This document shows positions 17,626 through 26,436 of a stretch of DNA of 64,000 bases, in pieces. The position numbers were made by a program, and so were the translations under genes. Positions within the stretch are counted from its first letter, which is position 1. Each line of letters starts with the position of its first letter. The notes below the pieces were generated by a model. That model was not told the DNA's origin. It saw only the letters and a list, made by a program, of their open reading frames with translations, and did not search any database. The DNA is taken from positions 3,906,001-3,970,000 of the forward strand of contig LS483478.1 of NCBI GenBank assembly GCA_900478215.1. Direction: 5' to 3'. The stretch comes from Salmonella enterica subsp. houtenae serovar Houten (GTDB lineage Bacteria > Pseudomonadota > Gammaproteobacteria > Enterobacterales > Enterobacteriaceae).

Positions 17626-20025
17626 ATGAAAAAGACAAATTTAGCATTTTCGCTATTGTGCTTAAGTATGGGCAGCGTACACGCACAGATCGCCACAGAA
17701 AATGTAAATCTGCCAGTAGTAAATTCAGCTACCACAACGTCAACCCAGCAACAGCATATTATTAAACGTATGCGTGATACCTGGCGACAGAATTTTGTAC
17801 CCTCAGGCCCAGCGGCGCCAGAATTATCAGCAGAATACGTAGCAAGTTTAAACAAAACGGCCAATAAACTTTGGCAAGGAATAGATAAAAATACCCCTGC
17901 AGGCCAGTTATGGGCAGATACTGTTCTGGATAATGAAAGCACATCAGGACGCCTTAAACTGGGCGGCACTCTTTATACTGTATATCAACGCCTGTTCACC
18001 CTGGCCAAAGCCTGGGCTACGCCGGGAACAGATCTTTATAAAAATGCTCAGCTATATACTGTACTTAACTCTGCGTTAATCAATCTGAACCAGGATTATT
18101 ATAATGATCAAACCCCAGAATGGGGAAACTGGTGGAACTGGGAACTAGGAATTTCACGCAGCGTTAACAATACTCTGGTGATCCTCTATGAGGATCTCCC
18201 TGCCTCGCTGATTGAGAAATATAATCTCGCAACCCGCCATTTTGTTCGCGACCCTCGTTATTTAGCGGAAGGAAGCGGTGCCCCCTACTCCACCACAAAA
18301 AATGCCTTTACATCGACTGGCGGAAACCGAATTGACAGTGCAATGGTCGTATTTGTTCGGGGTCTTTTAGCTAACGATCCTGGAGAAATTAGCGCCGCGG
18401 TAGCTTCGGTACCTGAAGTACTTAACACGGTTCAGTCCGGAGATGGTTTTTACAAAGACGGATCGTTTATCCAGCATAAAGATTTACCCTATAGCGGAAC
18501 TTATGGCCAGGTTTTGCTGAATGGTCTGGGGCTAATTAAAAATAGCGTGGCGGATACGCCATGGGATTTCTCAGCTGAAGATAATCGCCGTATTTATGAT
18601 GTGATCAGGCAAGCTTTTTTACCTTTACTCCATGAGGGAAAAATGCCCGATGCCGTCAATGGCCGCAGTATTTCACGTAAAAATGGGCAGGATCAGGATG
18701 TTGGCGCATCAGTTATGAATGCCGTTGCATTGTTTGTTAATGGTGCGCCACCAGAAGAAAAGCGTCACATTGAACAGGTATTAAAAGCCCAGCTAAATTC
18801 AAAAACAACGGAATATTATCACACTCACTTGCCAGAAAACTTAACCTCCTGGCAGGTTATTACGCGTATTCAACAGGATAGCCATTTGCCACCGGCCCCC
18901 CGAACAGCGGGCGGTAAACTGTATGCAGATATGGATCGTCTGATTTACCAGGGTACAAACTATCTGGCCGTTGTCGCAATGCATTCCAGTCGTACTGGCA
19001 GCTACGAATGTATTAATAACGAGAATCTAAAAGGGCAGAGAACATCTGATGGGATGACCTGGCTGTATTTGCCCGATGACGATCAATATCGTGATTATTG
19101 GCCTGTGGTCGACAGTCGATTTTTACCAGGCACTACCTCTGCTGGCGAGCAGGGTTGGTGTGATGAGCAATACCGTGTGACTCAGTTAGGCCGGGCAAAT
19201 ATTGCCTGGGCAGGGGGCAATACTCTGAATAAATGGGCAAGCGCGAGTATGCATTTAAAAGTACCGACTTATTCGCTCAAGGCAAAAAAATCCTGGTTCA
19301 TGGCGCCGTATGAAATGATCATACTTGGCAGCCAAATATCCAGTAGTAGCCCGGCGGTAACGACCATTGCGAATCAGAAAATCAGTAGCTCGGCAAAAGT
19401 ACTTGTTGATGGCATAGTCTTACAACCCGGAGAAGAGAGAAAAGCAACCCAATCTGTCGTTTTAAACGATAAAGGTAATAACATTATCTGGAAGCCACTC
19501 GCTGGCTCAAGCGCGCAAGTTAGCGTGAAACATCGTCAGGGTAACTGGGCCGATATCGGAACCTCATCCGGTAAAGTTTCAGCGCAATTTTTAACTATTA
19601 TCCAGCCTCATAGCGCAGAATCAGATAATCATTATGCCTGGGTTGTCTACCCCTCGGCTTCCGTATCTTCCCCCGTAAATTCCGACATAACGCTCCTTGC
19701 GAATGACGCAAAAGTTCAGGCCGTGTCGTTACCGGGCCAGCAGGTTATCTATGCCAATTTCTGGCGTTCTGCAACGGCGGGAGGAGTTCATGCGTTGACG
19801 CCAATGTCTCTGATTATGACATCAACAGCACAGGGTTATCAGATAGCAGTATCTTCACCACGCCGTGATCGTCGAGTGTCATTCCAGTTGCCCGATAATG
19901 CAGCCCCATTCCCTATTTCCAGTGACCCTGATAAGCGTGTATCTCTTAACGGGAACATCATCAGCGTGAATATGACCAATCTACGCGGCAGTAGTTATTC
20001 TTTTGAATTATCTAAAAATAAATAG
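17626..20025 (+). CDS. Polysaccharide lyase family 8 (hyaluronate/chondroitin-type lyase)
   Basis: 799 residues from the ATG at 17626 (GAGG upstream; a GTG at 17617 is weaker). Signal peptide MKKTNLAFSLLCLSMGSVHA. PL8 alpha-toroid with NWWNWELGISRSVNN (about residue 168) and catalytic Asn234, His284 and Tyr293. The N-H and H-Y spacings (50 and 9) equal those of pneumococcal hyaluronate lyase (N349, H399, Y408). NGRSISR supplies the Arg. C-terminal beta-sandwich domains follow (from about residue 400). PL8 enzymes cleave hyaluronan, chondroitin or xanthan by beta-elimination. Periplasmic or secreted; next genes are an autotransporter and a lipoprotein. Confidence 0.92.
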   Translation: MKKTNLAFSLLCLSMGSVHAQIATENVNLPVVNSATTTSTQQQHIIKRMRDTWRQNFVPSGPAAPELSAEYVASLNKTANKLWQGIDKNTPAGQLWADTVLDNESTSGRLKLGGTLYTVYQRLFTLAKAWATPGTDLYKNAQLYTVLNSALINLNQDYYNDQTPEWGNWWNWELGISRSVNNTLVILYEDLPASLIEKYNLATRHFVRDPRYLAEGSGAPYSTTKNAFTSTGGNRIDSAMVVFVRGLLANDPGEISAAVASVPEVLNTVQSGDGFYKDGSFIQHKDLPYSGTYGQVLLNGLGLIKNSVADTPWDFSAEDNRRIYDVIRQAFLPLLHEGKMPDAVNGRSISRKNGQDQDVGASVMNAVALFVNGAPPEEKRHIEQVLKAQLNSKTTEYYHTHLPENLTSWQVITRIQQDSHLPPAPRTAGGKLYADMDRLIYQGTNYLAVVAMHSSRTGSYECINNENLKGQRTSDGMTWLYLPDDDQYRDYWPVVDSRFLPGTTSAGEQGWCDEQYRVTQLGRANIAWAGGNTLNKWASASMHLKVPTYSLKAKKSWFMAPYEMIILGSQISSSSPAVTTIANQKISSSAKVLVDGIVLQPGEERKATQSVVLNDKGNNIIWKPLAGSSAQVSVKHRQGNWADIGTSSGKVSAQFLTIIQPHSAESDNHYAWVVYPSASVSSPVNSDITLLANDAKVQAVSLPGQQVIYANFWRSATAGGVHALTPMSLIMTSTAQGYQIAVSSPRRDRRVSFQLPDNAAPFPISSDPDKRVSLNGNIISVNMTNLRGSSYSFELSKNK

Positions 20026-20034
20026 GATGCAGCC

Positions 20035-22722
20035 ATGGATAAAATAATTTTCTGTCATCGCTCTGCTGGATATGGTTCTTCCCTGCTATTGGCGGTGTTT
20101 TCATTATCTTTTATTTCCAGCTCAGTGAATGCGGCTATTTCTTCTGATTGTTCTGGATCAGCTTATTGCACTAATAAAACAATAGATGCCAATACTGCTG
20201 GCTATATCGATAAATCTCCTGTTTATTTTTTGGGGAATACAGATCTTACTGTTTCTGCCAGCCGCGCCTTTAATAATAACAAAGGAACCTATGAGTTCAG
20301 AGAGAATACGCACGTTAAAGTCAACGCCGAGTCAGGATTAAATGGCGGTACATACACTCTAAGAGGCGGAAGTACATCAGGGAAAGTTGAGATCGATATC
20401 AATGCCGGTTCTGGTATAAACAATGCCAGGTTAACCGCTCTGGCTGGTAGTAATGGCGTTGTCAATGCCAATGCTGAAAAAGCGATTAATGGCGGCAGTC
20501 AGATATTCAATGCTGGAACAACACTAAACATCAATGCAGCCGATGGTGTATTTAACAGTACGGGGCTGACTTTCACAGATGCGACTCTTAATTTAAACGC
20601 ATCCGATGCCTTTAGTAAAAATACGATGTCTTCTGGAAAAGTGGGCAGTGTTAAAGGAGCATCAACGGTCAATATCAATGCCGTGGGAGGAATGTCTGGT
20701 GGGCAGTTAAATATTCAGGATTCCAGTGAGGTCAATGTGACTGGAGACGGTAGTATCACTGGAGGCACGTTACTGTTCACTGGGAATTCAGTATTAAATG
20801 CGGATAGCGCTAATGCAATCGCAGGAGCAACGAACAATACTAATAAACAGATATTTCAATCTGGTACGACAATGAATGTAAATGCAGCCATGGCGCTAAG
20901 TGGTGGCAATCAAACCTTTAACGATGCAACATTAAATGTCAATGCCAGTCAAGGCATCAGTGGAGGATATCAAATTCTGGCTAAAAGCTCAGTCCTGAAT
21001 TCAGAAGCAAACCAGACTATTATAGGAGGACAAATAAAATTACAGGATAATTCAGTATTTAATGCTAACGGTAAATCAACAATTACCGGAGGAACACAAA
21101 ACTTTAATGATAATAGTATCTTAAATGCTAATGGCGAAGATACTTTGTCTGGAGGCAGCCAGAATTTCAGCGGGAACAGCACCCTGAATGGCAATAATAA
21201 AGGGGTGATTGCCGGCAACAGCAAACAAATATTTAGTAATAATGCTATATTTAACGCCAATGTCAGCCAGGCAGTGACTGGCGGCACATCGACAACTTTT
21301 AAAGACAATGCCGTCATGAACATTTCAGCACAACATGGTGTGGATGGCGGAAATTTATTATTTGATGGCAATTCAACATTAAACATTAATACTACTGATG
21401 CCATTAATGGTGGCGAGCAGCGCTTTAAAGGAAATTCACTGATAAACCTGAACCATGAAAACTCATTATACAATACAACATTGAAACTCGAAGGAAATGC
21501 CAGTGTCAATATAAACGCGGATAATGCCTTGAATTATACTGATAATATCGTTTTCTCAAAAACTTATGATACCACAACAGGCAGTATACTGGATGTTAAC
21601 GGACACTCCCTCACCATTGGTAGCATCAGTGGTAATGATTCCAATGCGGTAATCAAAAATAGTAGTGCTCAGGATGCCATTCTGACTACCGGTTTGTATG
21701 ATTATGGTGTATTTGCCGGACAAAGTTACCAATATGATTCTTTTCTACAGAGTGGCGCGATGCGCGCAGATGCTGTCGTCAGCAGCGCCCTGGGAGATAT
21801 TACTCGTCAGGCTGGACTGGCGCTAATACCACAGTTTGCTGACAGACTCGTTCCGGAACCCAGCGGAATGGCTCAAAATGGCCAGGGGATCTGGGTGCGT
21901 ACCCTTTACGGACAACAAGAAAATCAAGGTGACGGAGCCACAAATGCGGCATGGAACGGCCACGTGAAAGGTATCCAGGTTGGGGCTGATTTATGGCCCG
22001 TTGATGAAGACAGCAGTCATAAACTGGGTTTTTACGTGGGTTATCTCGACAGTAATGCTGATGTATCAGGCAAAACCATTTACGCCTCGAATGCCCAGCT
22101 TGGAAGCTACCAGCTCAGCACTTACGCGACAGGCTTATACTGGCGTTATACGGCAACCCAGGGCTGGTACACAAACACCACTTTACAACTAGCCCGGTAT
22201 TCTGGACAGGTAGAATCAAACAACAGTACACGTAAACCTGATATTCATGGTCGTGGGCAGGTTCTGGCTTTTGAAGCGGGCTATCCGCAAGAACTAAATG
22301 AGGCGCTGACACTGGTGCCACGAATGTCTGTCTCCTGGCAGAAAGTTAAACTGGACGATTATCGTTATGAGGATCTAAACGTTAATAACGATCTGGATAA
22401 TCAGTTAACCGCCTCTGCTGGAGCCCGTCTGTACTGGAATACCATGACGATATCAGGGGTCCAGTGGTCCCCCTTCCTTGACGCAGAAGTGAATAATCAG
22501 CTGACCGCCAGAGACCGAAACAATGTTACAGTCGGCAGTACAGGGTACCAGGATTCATTACTTACATCCTATAACGGTTCTGCGGCAAAAATAAGTGGCG
22601 GCGTGACTGTAAAGCTGAATGATTATACCCATTATTATATCAAGGTTGATTATCAAAACGGTCTTAGTGAACGTTCTGAAAACACGTGGCAAGGAACAAC
22701 AGGGATCAGTTTGTACTGGTAA
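20035..22722 (+). CDS. Autotransporter (type Va) with repeat beta-helix passenger
   Basis: 895 residues. Signal peptide with a positively charged, unusually long n-region (to about residue 34, SSSVNAA). Passenger about 35-610 is made of roughly 20-residue repeats of the pattern NVNAxxGIxGGxQxF / NSVLNAN, i.e. a right-handed beta-helix, and contains two Cys pairs only near the start (SSDCSGSAYCTNK). The C-terminal about 260 residues (from QGIWVRTLYGQQ) are a beta-barrel translocator ending in LYW. Starts nine bases after the PL8 gene, so it is in the lyase operon. Function unknown; by context it may bind the polysaccharide or host matrix. Confidence 0.9.
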   Translation: MDKIIFCHRSAGYGSSLLLAVFSLSFISSSVNAAISSDCSGSAYCTNKTIDANTAGYIDKSPVYFLGNTDLTVSASRAFNNNKGTYEFRENTHVKVNAESGLNGGTYTLRGGSTSGKVEIDINAGSGINNARLTALAGSNGVVNANAEKAINGGSQIFNAGTTLNINAADGVFNSTGLTFTDATLNLNASDAFSKNTMSSGKVGSVKGASTVNINAVGGMSGGQLNIQDSSEVNVTGDGSITGGTLLFTGNSVLNADSANAIAGATNNTNKQIFQSGTTMNVNAAMALSGGNQTFNDATLNVNASQGISGGYQILAKSSVLNSEANQTIIGGQIKLQDNSVFNANGKSTITGGTQNFNDNSILNANGEDTLSGGSQNFSGNSTLNGNNKGVIAGNSKQIFSNNAIFNANVSQAVTGGTSTTFKDNAVMNISAQHGVDGGNLLFDGNSTLNINTTDAINGGEQRFKGNSLINLNHENSLYNTTLKLEGNASVNINADNALNYTDNIVFSKTYDTTTGSILDVNGHSLTIGSISGNDSNAVIKNSSAQDAILTTGLYDYGVFAGQSYQYDSFLQSGAMRADAVVSSALGDITRQAGLALIPQFADRLVPEPSGMAQNGQGIWVRTLYGQQENQGDGATNAAWNGHVKGIQVGADLWPVDEDSSHKLGFYVGYLDSNADVSGKTIYASNAQLGSYQLSTYATGLYWRYTATQGWYTNTTLQLARYSGQVESNNSTRKPDIHGRGQVLAFEAGYPQELNEALTLVPRMSVSWQKVKLDDYRYEDLNVNNDLDNQLTASAGARLYWNTMTISGVQWSPFLDAEVNNQLTARDRNNVTVGSTGYQDSLLTSYNGSAAKISGGVTVKLNDYTHYYIKVDYQNGLSERSENTWQGTTGISLYW

Positions 22723-22757
22723 CTATTGGCCAATATTAAACACTTTAAGGAGTGGCG

Positions 22758-22901
22758 ATGAAATACATCATGCTGTTTCTCATGGTTATAATGCTAAATG
22801 CATGTGAATCAGCTCAAAATTTTAAACGTCCAGAATTATCTCAACAACACTGTGACACATGTAGCGTTGACGATGCTGACAGCCCAATATTTGATGATTA
22901 A
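22758..22901 (+). CDS. Tiny lipoprotein
   Basis: A 47-residue ORF, starting ATG at 22758 behind AAGGAG (22747-22752). The first 16 residues MKYIMLFLMVIMLNAC form a lipoprotein signal with lipobox LNAC, so the mature peptide is only about 32 residues and is anchored by its Cys. The mature part has two more Cys (HCDTCS) and an acidic C terminus (DDADSPIFDD). It is the last gene of the lyase/autotransporter operon, before two strong hairpins. Too short for homology reasoning; may be a chaperone-like or lysis/entry-exclusion-like lipoprotein. Function not assigned. Confidence 0.72.
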   Translation: MKYIMLFLMVIMLNACESAQNFKRPELSQQHCDTCSVDDADSPIFDD

Positions 22902-22928
22902 TACGCAAAATCCATGTTAACACTTACC

Positions 22929-22991
22929 TTGCGGAGCACCTTCATCAACGTGCTCCGCAAGCGAAGGGCGGGCTTTTTACCCGCCCTCTTC
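22929..22991 (+). terminator. Two consecutive hairpins after the lyase operon
   Basis: Stem TTGCGGAGCAC (22929-22939) with GTGCTCCGCAA (22950-22960), then GAAGGGCGGG (22963-22972) with CCCGCCCTCTTC (22980-22991). The second stem is GC-rich with a T-rich loop; no long U-run follows. Together they probably end the operon transcript. Confidence 0.65.
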
Positions 22992-23120
22992 AATATGCAT
23001 TCTCGCGAACCAGACACTGATGCCTTGTCTCATCTTTATCGATAATGTTGCCTCCATGACTCCCTCATGTCTGAGCGGGTATCGCATACAATATTTATTC
23101 ACTTTATAAATTTGAAACTC

Positions 23121-23199
23121 AAGCTCACCTGCCCGGTAGTCCTTTTCTCCTTCCGCTGGACCGTTGCCATACCAGTACGCTCGACCTCCAGGTGAGCTT
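23121..23199. repeat. 79-base element bounded by 11-bp inverted repeats
   Basis: AAGCTCACCTG (23121-23131) and CAGGTGAGCTT (23189-23199) are perfect inverted repeats around 57 bases, lying just after the DUF1062 stop (minus strand). It can fold into one long hairpin with internal pairing. Could be a small non-autonomous element or an RNA structure at the transcript end. Confidence 0.4.
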
Positions 23200-23206
23200 A
23201 TTACTT

Positions 23207-23815
23207 TTATCGACGGATCAGCATAATCCTTCGTCGGTGGTACAGTGTTTCCGCTGAGAGTTGAAAATCATATTTCGCGTTCTTCAGCTTTCGCGATTTA
23301 AGCATTTTCATCGTGATGCCGCTTATCTGTCCTGTCTCTATCCGCCTCTTGATTTCGGCAACGCTTAACATGAGTTGCTTCTTCAAAATCGACAGCAGGC
23401 TGACCTGAAAAGAACGGGAAATTCTGACGCTAACACTGACCTGCCTGTGGGCGGCGATACTAACCGACCACCTCTCCTGAATCTGGAAATCCGGCCGCCC
23501 CGATAATTCAGCGTTGTTTCGCTTCAGAATCGCGTTGTCATAAGCAAAATGTTGCACCGTAGTAGCATCATTCGTCATCAGCCGACAATAAAGATCGCGG
23601 TGAATTTTGCTGACTGGCAGACGCGAAAACAAGGAGATATTCCAGGTGTAATCGCAGTGCGTGCATTTATAAATACTCCAGACATCCAACACCTTTTTTT
23701 GAGAATTAACCCGAAATGCCCCGGAAGGCGTGAAGTCCCTTTTTACACTGCATGAAGGGCAGCGTTTCGCTATGCGCTGATACCCCACGGGGGTGACAGT
23801 CCATATAACTTTCAT
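23207..23815 (-). CDS. DUF1062 protein with zinc ribbon
   Basis: 202 residues. N-terminal half contains two CxxC pairs (KRCPSCSVKR and YKCTHCDYTW), a probable zinc ribbon, followed by a helical, very basic C-terminal region (RIETGQISGITMKMLKSRKLKNAKYDFQL). This is the DUF1062 layout known from Salmonella and Firmicutes. No enzyme motif. Likely nucleic-acid-associated by composition, but this is inference. It stands alone between the lyase operon and the yjhX-like gene. Confidence 0.75.
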   Translation of the reverse strand: MKVIWTVTPVGYQRIAKRCPSCSVKRDFTPSGAFRVNSQKKVLDVWSIYKCTHCDYTWNISLFSRLPVSKIHRDLYCRLMTNDATTVQHFAYDNAILKRNNAELSGRPDFQIQERWSVSIAAHRQVSVSVRISRSFQVSLLSILKKQLMLSVAEIKRRIETGQISGITMKMLKSRKLKNAKYDFQLSAETLYHRRRIMLIRR

Positions 23816-24301
23816 AACGTACCTTTTTTAACCCATACAAAACCGAATCCGAACTCAGCGGACCCTAAATGTTTAGGTATGAAAAATATTTAAGTGATAT
23901 TTTTCAGCGGGTTAAAAAAAGATTTCCAACGCTACAATCCTGTCAACGACCAAAGAGATACGTCGAGACTACCAAAGCAGTCATCATCGGGTATATGAGT
24001 TCAATCAATATTCATTATGGTAGCGGTAGGAGCTATTTATCCGGCACGCTAAACACCATCAGACCACTTCGGGATCACACTTTTCACTCCCGCGTATTCC
24101 CTTACAGAAACCAGGAGTTATTATTGACTGTGTAAATACCTTTCAACTCAACCCGAGGCTTTGATGCTGGAGAATGTCATCATCCGATAATCAGTGCCCC
24201 GACCTTTCAGGCCGGACTGATTATCAATGCGCCGAAATCGAATGCGGACACCGCTGTGTGTTCGTACGTTTTGCACATGATGATTAAACAGGTTCTTCAG
24301 T
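23816..24301. other. Intergenic region with a long hairpin
   Basis: 486 bases between the divergent DUF1062 and yjhX-like genes. It holds a nearly perfect 17-bp stem: GATAATCAGT (24186-24195) pairs with ACTGATTATC (24216-24225), extended inwards by CCGACCT / AGGCCGG. No U-run follows. It lies 77 bases before the yjhX-like start and could be its operator, leader structure or a terminator remnant. Confidence 0.5.
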
Positions 24302-24559
24302 ATGAATTTATCCCGTCAGGAACAACGTACCTTACACGTTCTCGCCAAAGGCGGACGTATTGTGCACGTCCGCGATGCGTCAGGTCGCGTCACCGCCGTT
24401 GAATGCTTTAGCCGCGAAGGGCTACTGCTCGCCGATTGCACGCTCGCGGTATTCAAAAAACTCAAAACCAAAAAGCTGATCAAATCCGTTAACGGTCAGC
24501 CCTACCGCATTAATACGACCGGGCTGAACAACGTTCGCGCCCAGTCCGACAATCGCTAA
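24302..24559 (+). CDS. yjhX: YjhX/TopAI-family toxin
   Basis: 85 residues, the same length as E. coli YjhX (TopAI), a toxin that inhibits topoisomerase I and whose antitoxin is the acetyltransferase-like YjhQ. Body NLSRQEQRTLHVLAKGGRIVH...REGLLLADCTLAVFKKLKTKKLI is well conserved with it. In E. coli the order is yjhX-yjhQ-yjhP in the leuX island KpLE2. Here yjhQ is missing or reduced to the N-terminal part of the next ORF, so this toxin may lack its antitoxin. Followed after seven bases by a strong AAGGAG-led gene. Confidence 0.85.
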   Translation: MNLSRQEQRTLHVLAKGGRIVHVRDASGRVTAVECFSREGLLLADCTLAVFKKLKTKKLIKSVNGQPYRINTTGLNNVRAQSDNR

Positions 24560-24566
24560 GGAGTTA

Positions 24567-25544
24567 ATGATGGATACCAGCGCCGTTATTTTTGCGGCTC
24601 ATCGCATTCGGCGATTATCCGATGAAAGCAAAATTCCCAGGGACGAACCGGCCTTCAACCAGGGCATGATGGAAAATCATCTGTCGCAGATCCACGCCTG
24701 GCTGGCCGACGAAACTTTTGCAGGCAATCTGTTTACGCGGCTGGCTGAAAAAGCACAGCCCTCTGCAGGAATCTTTCTCAGTAAAAGGAATGAACCAATG
24801 GATATCCCACGTATCTTTACCATTAGCGAAAGCGAACATCGCATCCATAACCCGTTTACACCGGAAAAGTACGCCACACTGGGCCATGTGTTACGCATGA
24901 AACCTGGCGCGCGAATTCTCGATCTCGGTAGCGGCTCAGGTGAGATGCTCTGCACCTGGGCTCGCGATTATGGTATTACCGGTACTGGCATTGACATAAG
25001 CCCGCTCTTCACTACACAGGCAAAACAACGTACAGAAGAACTCGGTGTCAGCGAATCCGTACATTTTATTCATAACGACGCGGCCGGCTATATTGAGGAG
25101 GAAAAGTATGATGTGGCCGCCTGCGTAGGCGCGACCTGGATTGCAGACGGTGTCGCGGGGACAATGAATCTGCTGGCCAAAAACCTCAAGCCAGGCGGGA
25201 TCATTCTCATCGGTGAACCGTACTGGCGTCAGGTCCCCGCAACAGAAGAGATCGCTCAGGCCTGCGGCGTCTCGTTTATCGCCGATTTTCTCCCCCTGCC
25301 CGAGCTTGTCGCCTCTTTCGACCAACTCGGCTATGACGTGGTAGAAATGGTGCTGGCGGACCAGCAAGGCTGGGACAGATACGAAGCGGCGAAGTGGATG
25401 ACCATGCGCCGCTGGCTGGAGGAAAATCCTGACGATGACGCCGCGCAAGAAATTCGGGCAGAACTGACGATAGCGCCCATACGTCACGTCACCTGGACAC
25501 GGGAATACTTTGGCTGGGGCGTATTTGCGTTAATCGCGAGATAA
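24567..25544 (+). CDS. SAM-dependent methyltransferase (YjhP-like) with N-terminal extension
   Basis: 325 residues. Residues from 78 on equal the YjhP methyltransferase: start MDIPRIFTISESEHRIHNPF, SAM-binding motif ILDLGSGSGEMLCTW, GTGIDIS and VACVGATWI. The first 77 residues are a hydrophilic helical segment I do not recognise. An internal ATG at 24798 with AAGGA upstream would make the YjhP-length protein (about 248 residues). Both starts may be used. The segment may be all that is left of YjhQ, or a separate domain fused in frame; I could not tell. Methyl acceptor unknown. Confidence 0.8.
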   Translation: MMDTSAVIFAAHRIRRLSDESKIPRDEPAFNQGMMENHLSQIHAWLADETFAGNLFTRLAEKAQPSAGIFLSKRNEPMDIPRIFTISESEHRIHNPFTPEKYATLGHVLRMKPGARILDLGSGSGEMLCTWARDYGITGTGIDISPLFTTQAKQRTEELGVSESVHFIHNDAAGYIEEEKYDVAACVGATWIADGVAGTMNLLAKNLKPGGIILIGEPYWRQVPATEEIAQACGVSFIADFLPLPELVASFDQLGYDVVEMVLADQQGWDRYEAAKWMTMRRWLEENPDDDAAQEIRAELTIAPIRHVTWTREYFGWGVFALIAR

Positions 25545-25792
25545 AGTAAAACTGGAGGTATAGCGTAAAAAGGGCTATACCCCCATTTAAGACTATTCTA
25601 CAAACTAATACGATACGCTCACTATCGACAGAGCGTGTTATGGTTCCAGAAGCGTCGCTGCTCAAGAACGGAATATATCGTTTGCATTATCTCTTTTAAG
25701 CTTCCGCGACGATATGTCGTAAGAGGTGCAACTGACTGAATATAAAACTGAATAGTATTGCGCATTGGTTGTCGACAACGCACAAGCCATAC

Positions 25793-26135
25793 TGTAAATA
25801 GACCCGTTTTACTACGTACTTTCTGAGATCCTGGCCAGATGATGTTGTAGTCAATATTTCATCCGGCGTCAGGTTGTCCAGTGATTCATGCGGGCGTTCA
25901 CAGATAATTCTGATAACCCTCTCTCCGTGAGATCTCACACTTCATTCAATGTGCTGAACAGAAAGAAATCGAGAAATTTTGTGCGGTATGTCCAGTTAAC
26001 GTGCTCCATAAATACGTTCTGAGTTGGTCTGCCTGGTTTAATAAATTCCCACGTTATTCCATGCTTTCTACCCATTCGGCCAGAGTCAGTGAAATAAATT
26101 TCGGGCCATTATCCATGTGAAGCATGTAGTCAGAG
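25793..26135 (-). mobile_element. IS3-family remnant
   Basis: Terminal sequence TGTAAATAGACCCGTTTTA (25793-25811) equals the left end of the IS3 element at 38172. Inside, the minus strand encodes disjointed integrase-core pieces: MDNGPKFISLTLAEWVES, FIKPGRPTQNVFMEHVN and ICERPHESLDNLTPDE, in shifting frames with stops. This is the C-terminal part of an orfB transposase (IS2/IS51-like), decayed and without its other end. Not functional. Confidence 0.8.
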
Positions 26136-26436
26136 GTAATGGATTACGTACAGGCACACGTTGCTTGCCTTTGCGAGGAAGATTCCGCTTCAGCAGATAG
26201 TCGCCGCTTGTGACGCCACTGATATCCCTGCCGTCGCAGAACCTGAAACGGCTTCGGAAAACCGTATCGTGGATACCGTTCTGTTCAAATTTAGACTCCG
26301 GCAGGCCTGACGGATACTCAGTCCCAGTGTTGCTATCAGATGTGGCCAGCCCACGCTTAACTACCCGCAGATGTTCATTGATACGTACCAGAAAGTGGTT
26401 CACTGTAAGCTATAGCTCACCAAAACACCGATTATA

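Noticed and set aside
24200..24225. GGCCGGACT resembling the leuX att core
   Set aside because: Only eight or nine bases match and it is explained by the inverted arm of the hairpin 24186-24225.
26086..26403. 105-residue minus ORF
   Set aside because: Lies in decayed IS and autotransporter debris, no domain and no ribosome site.
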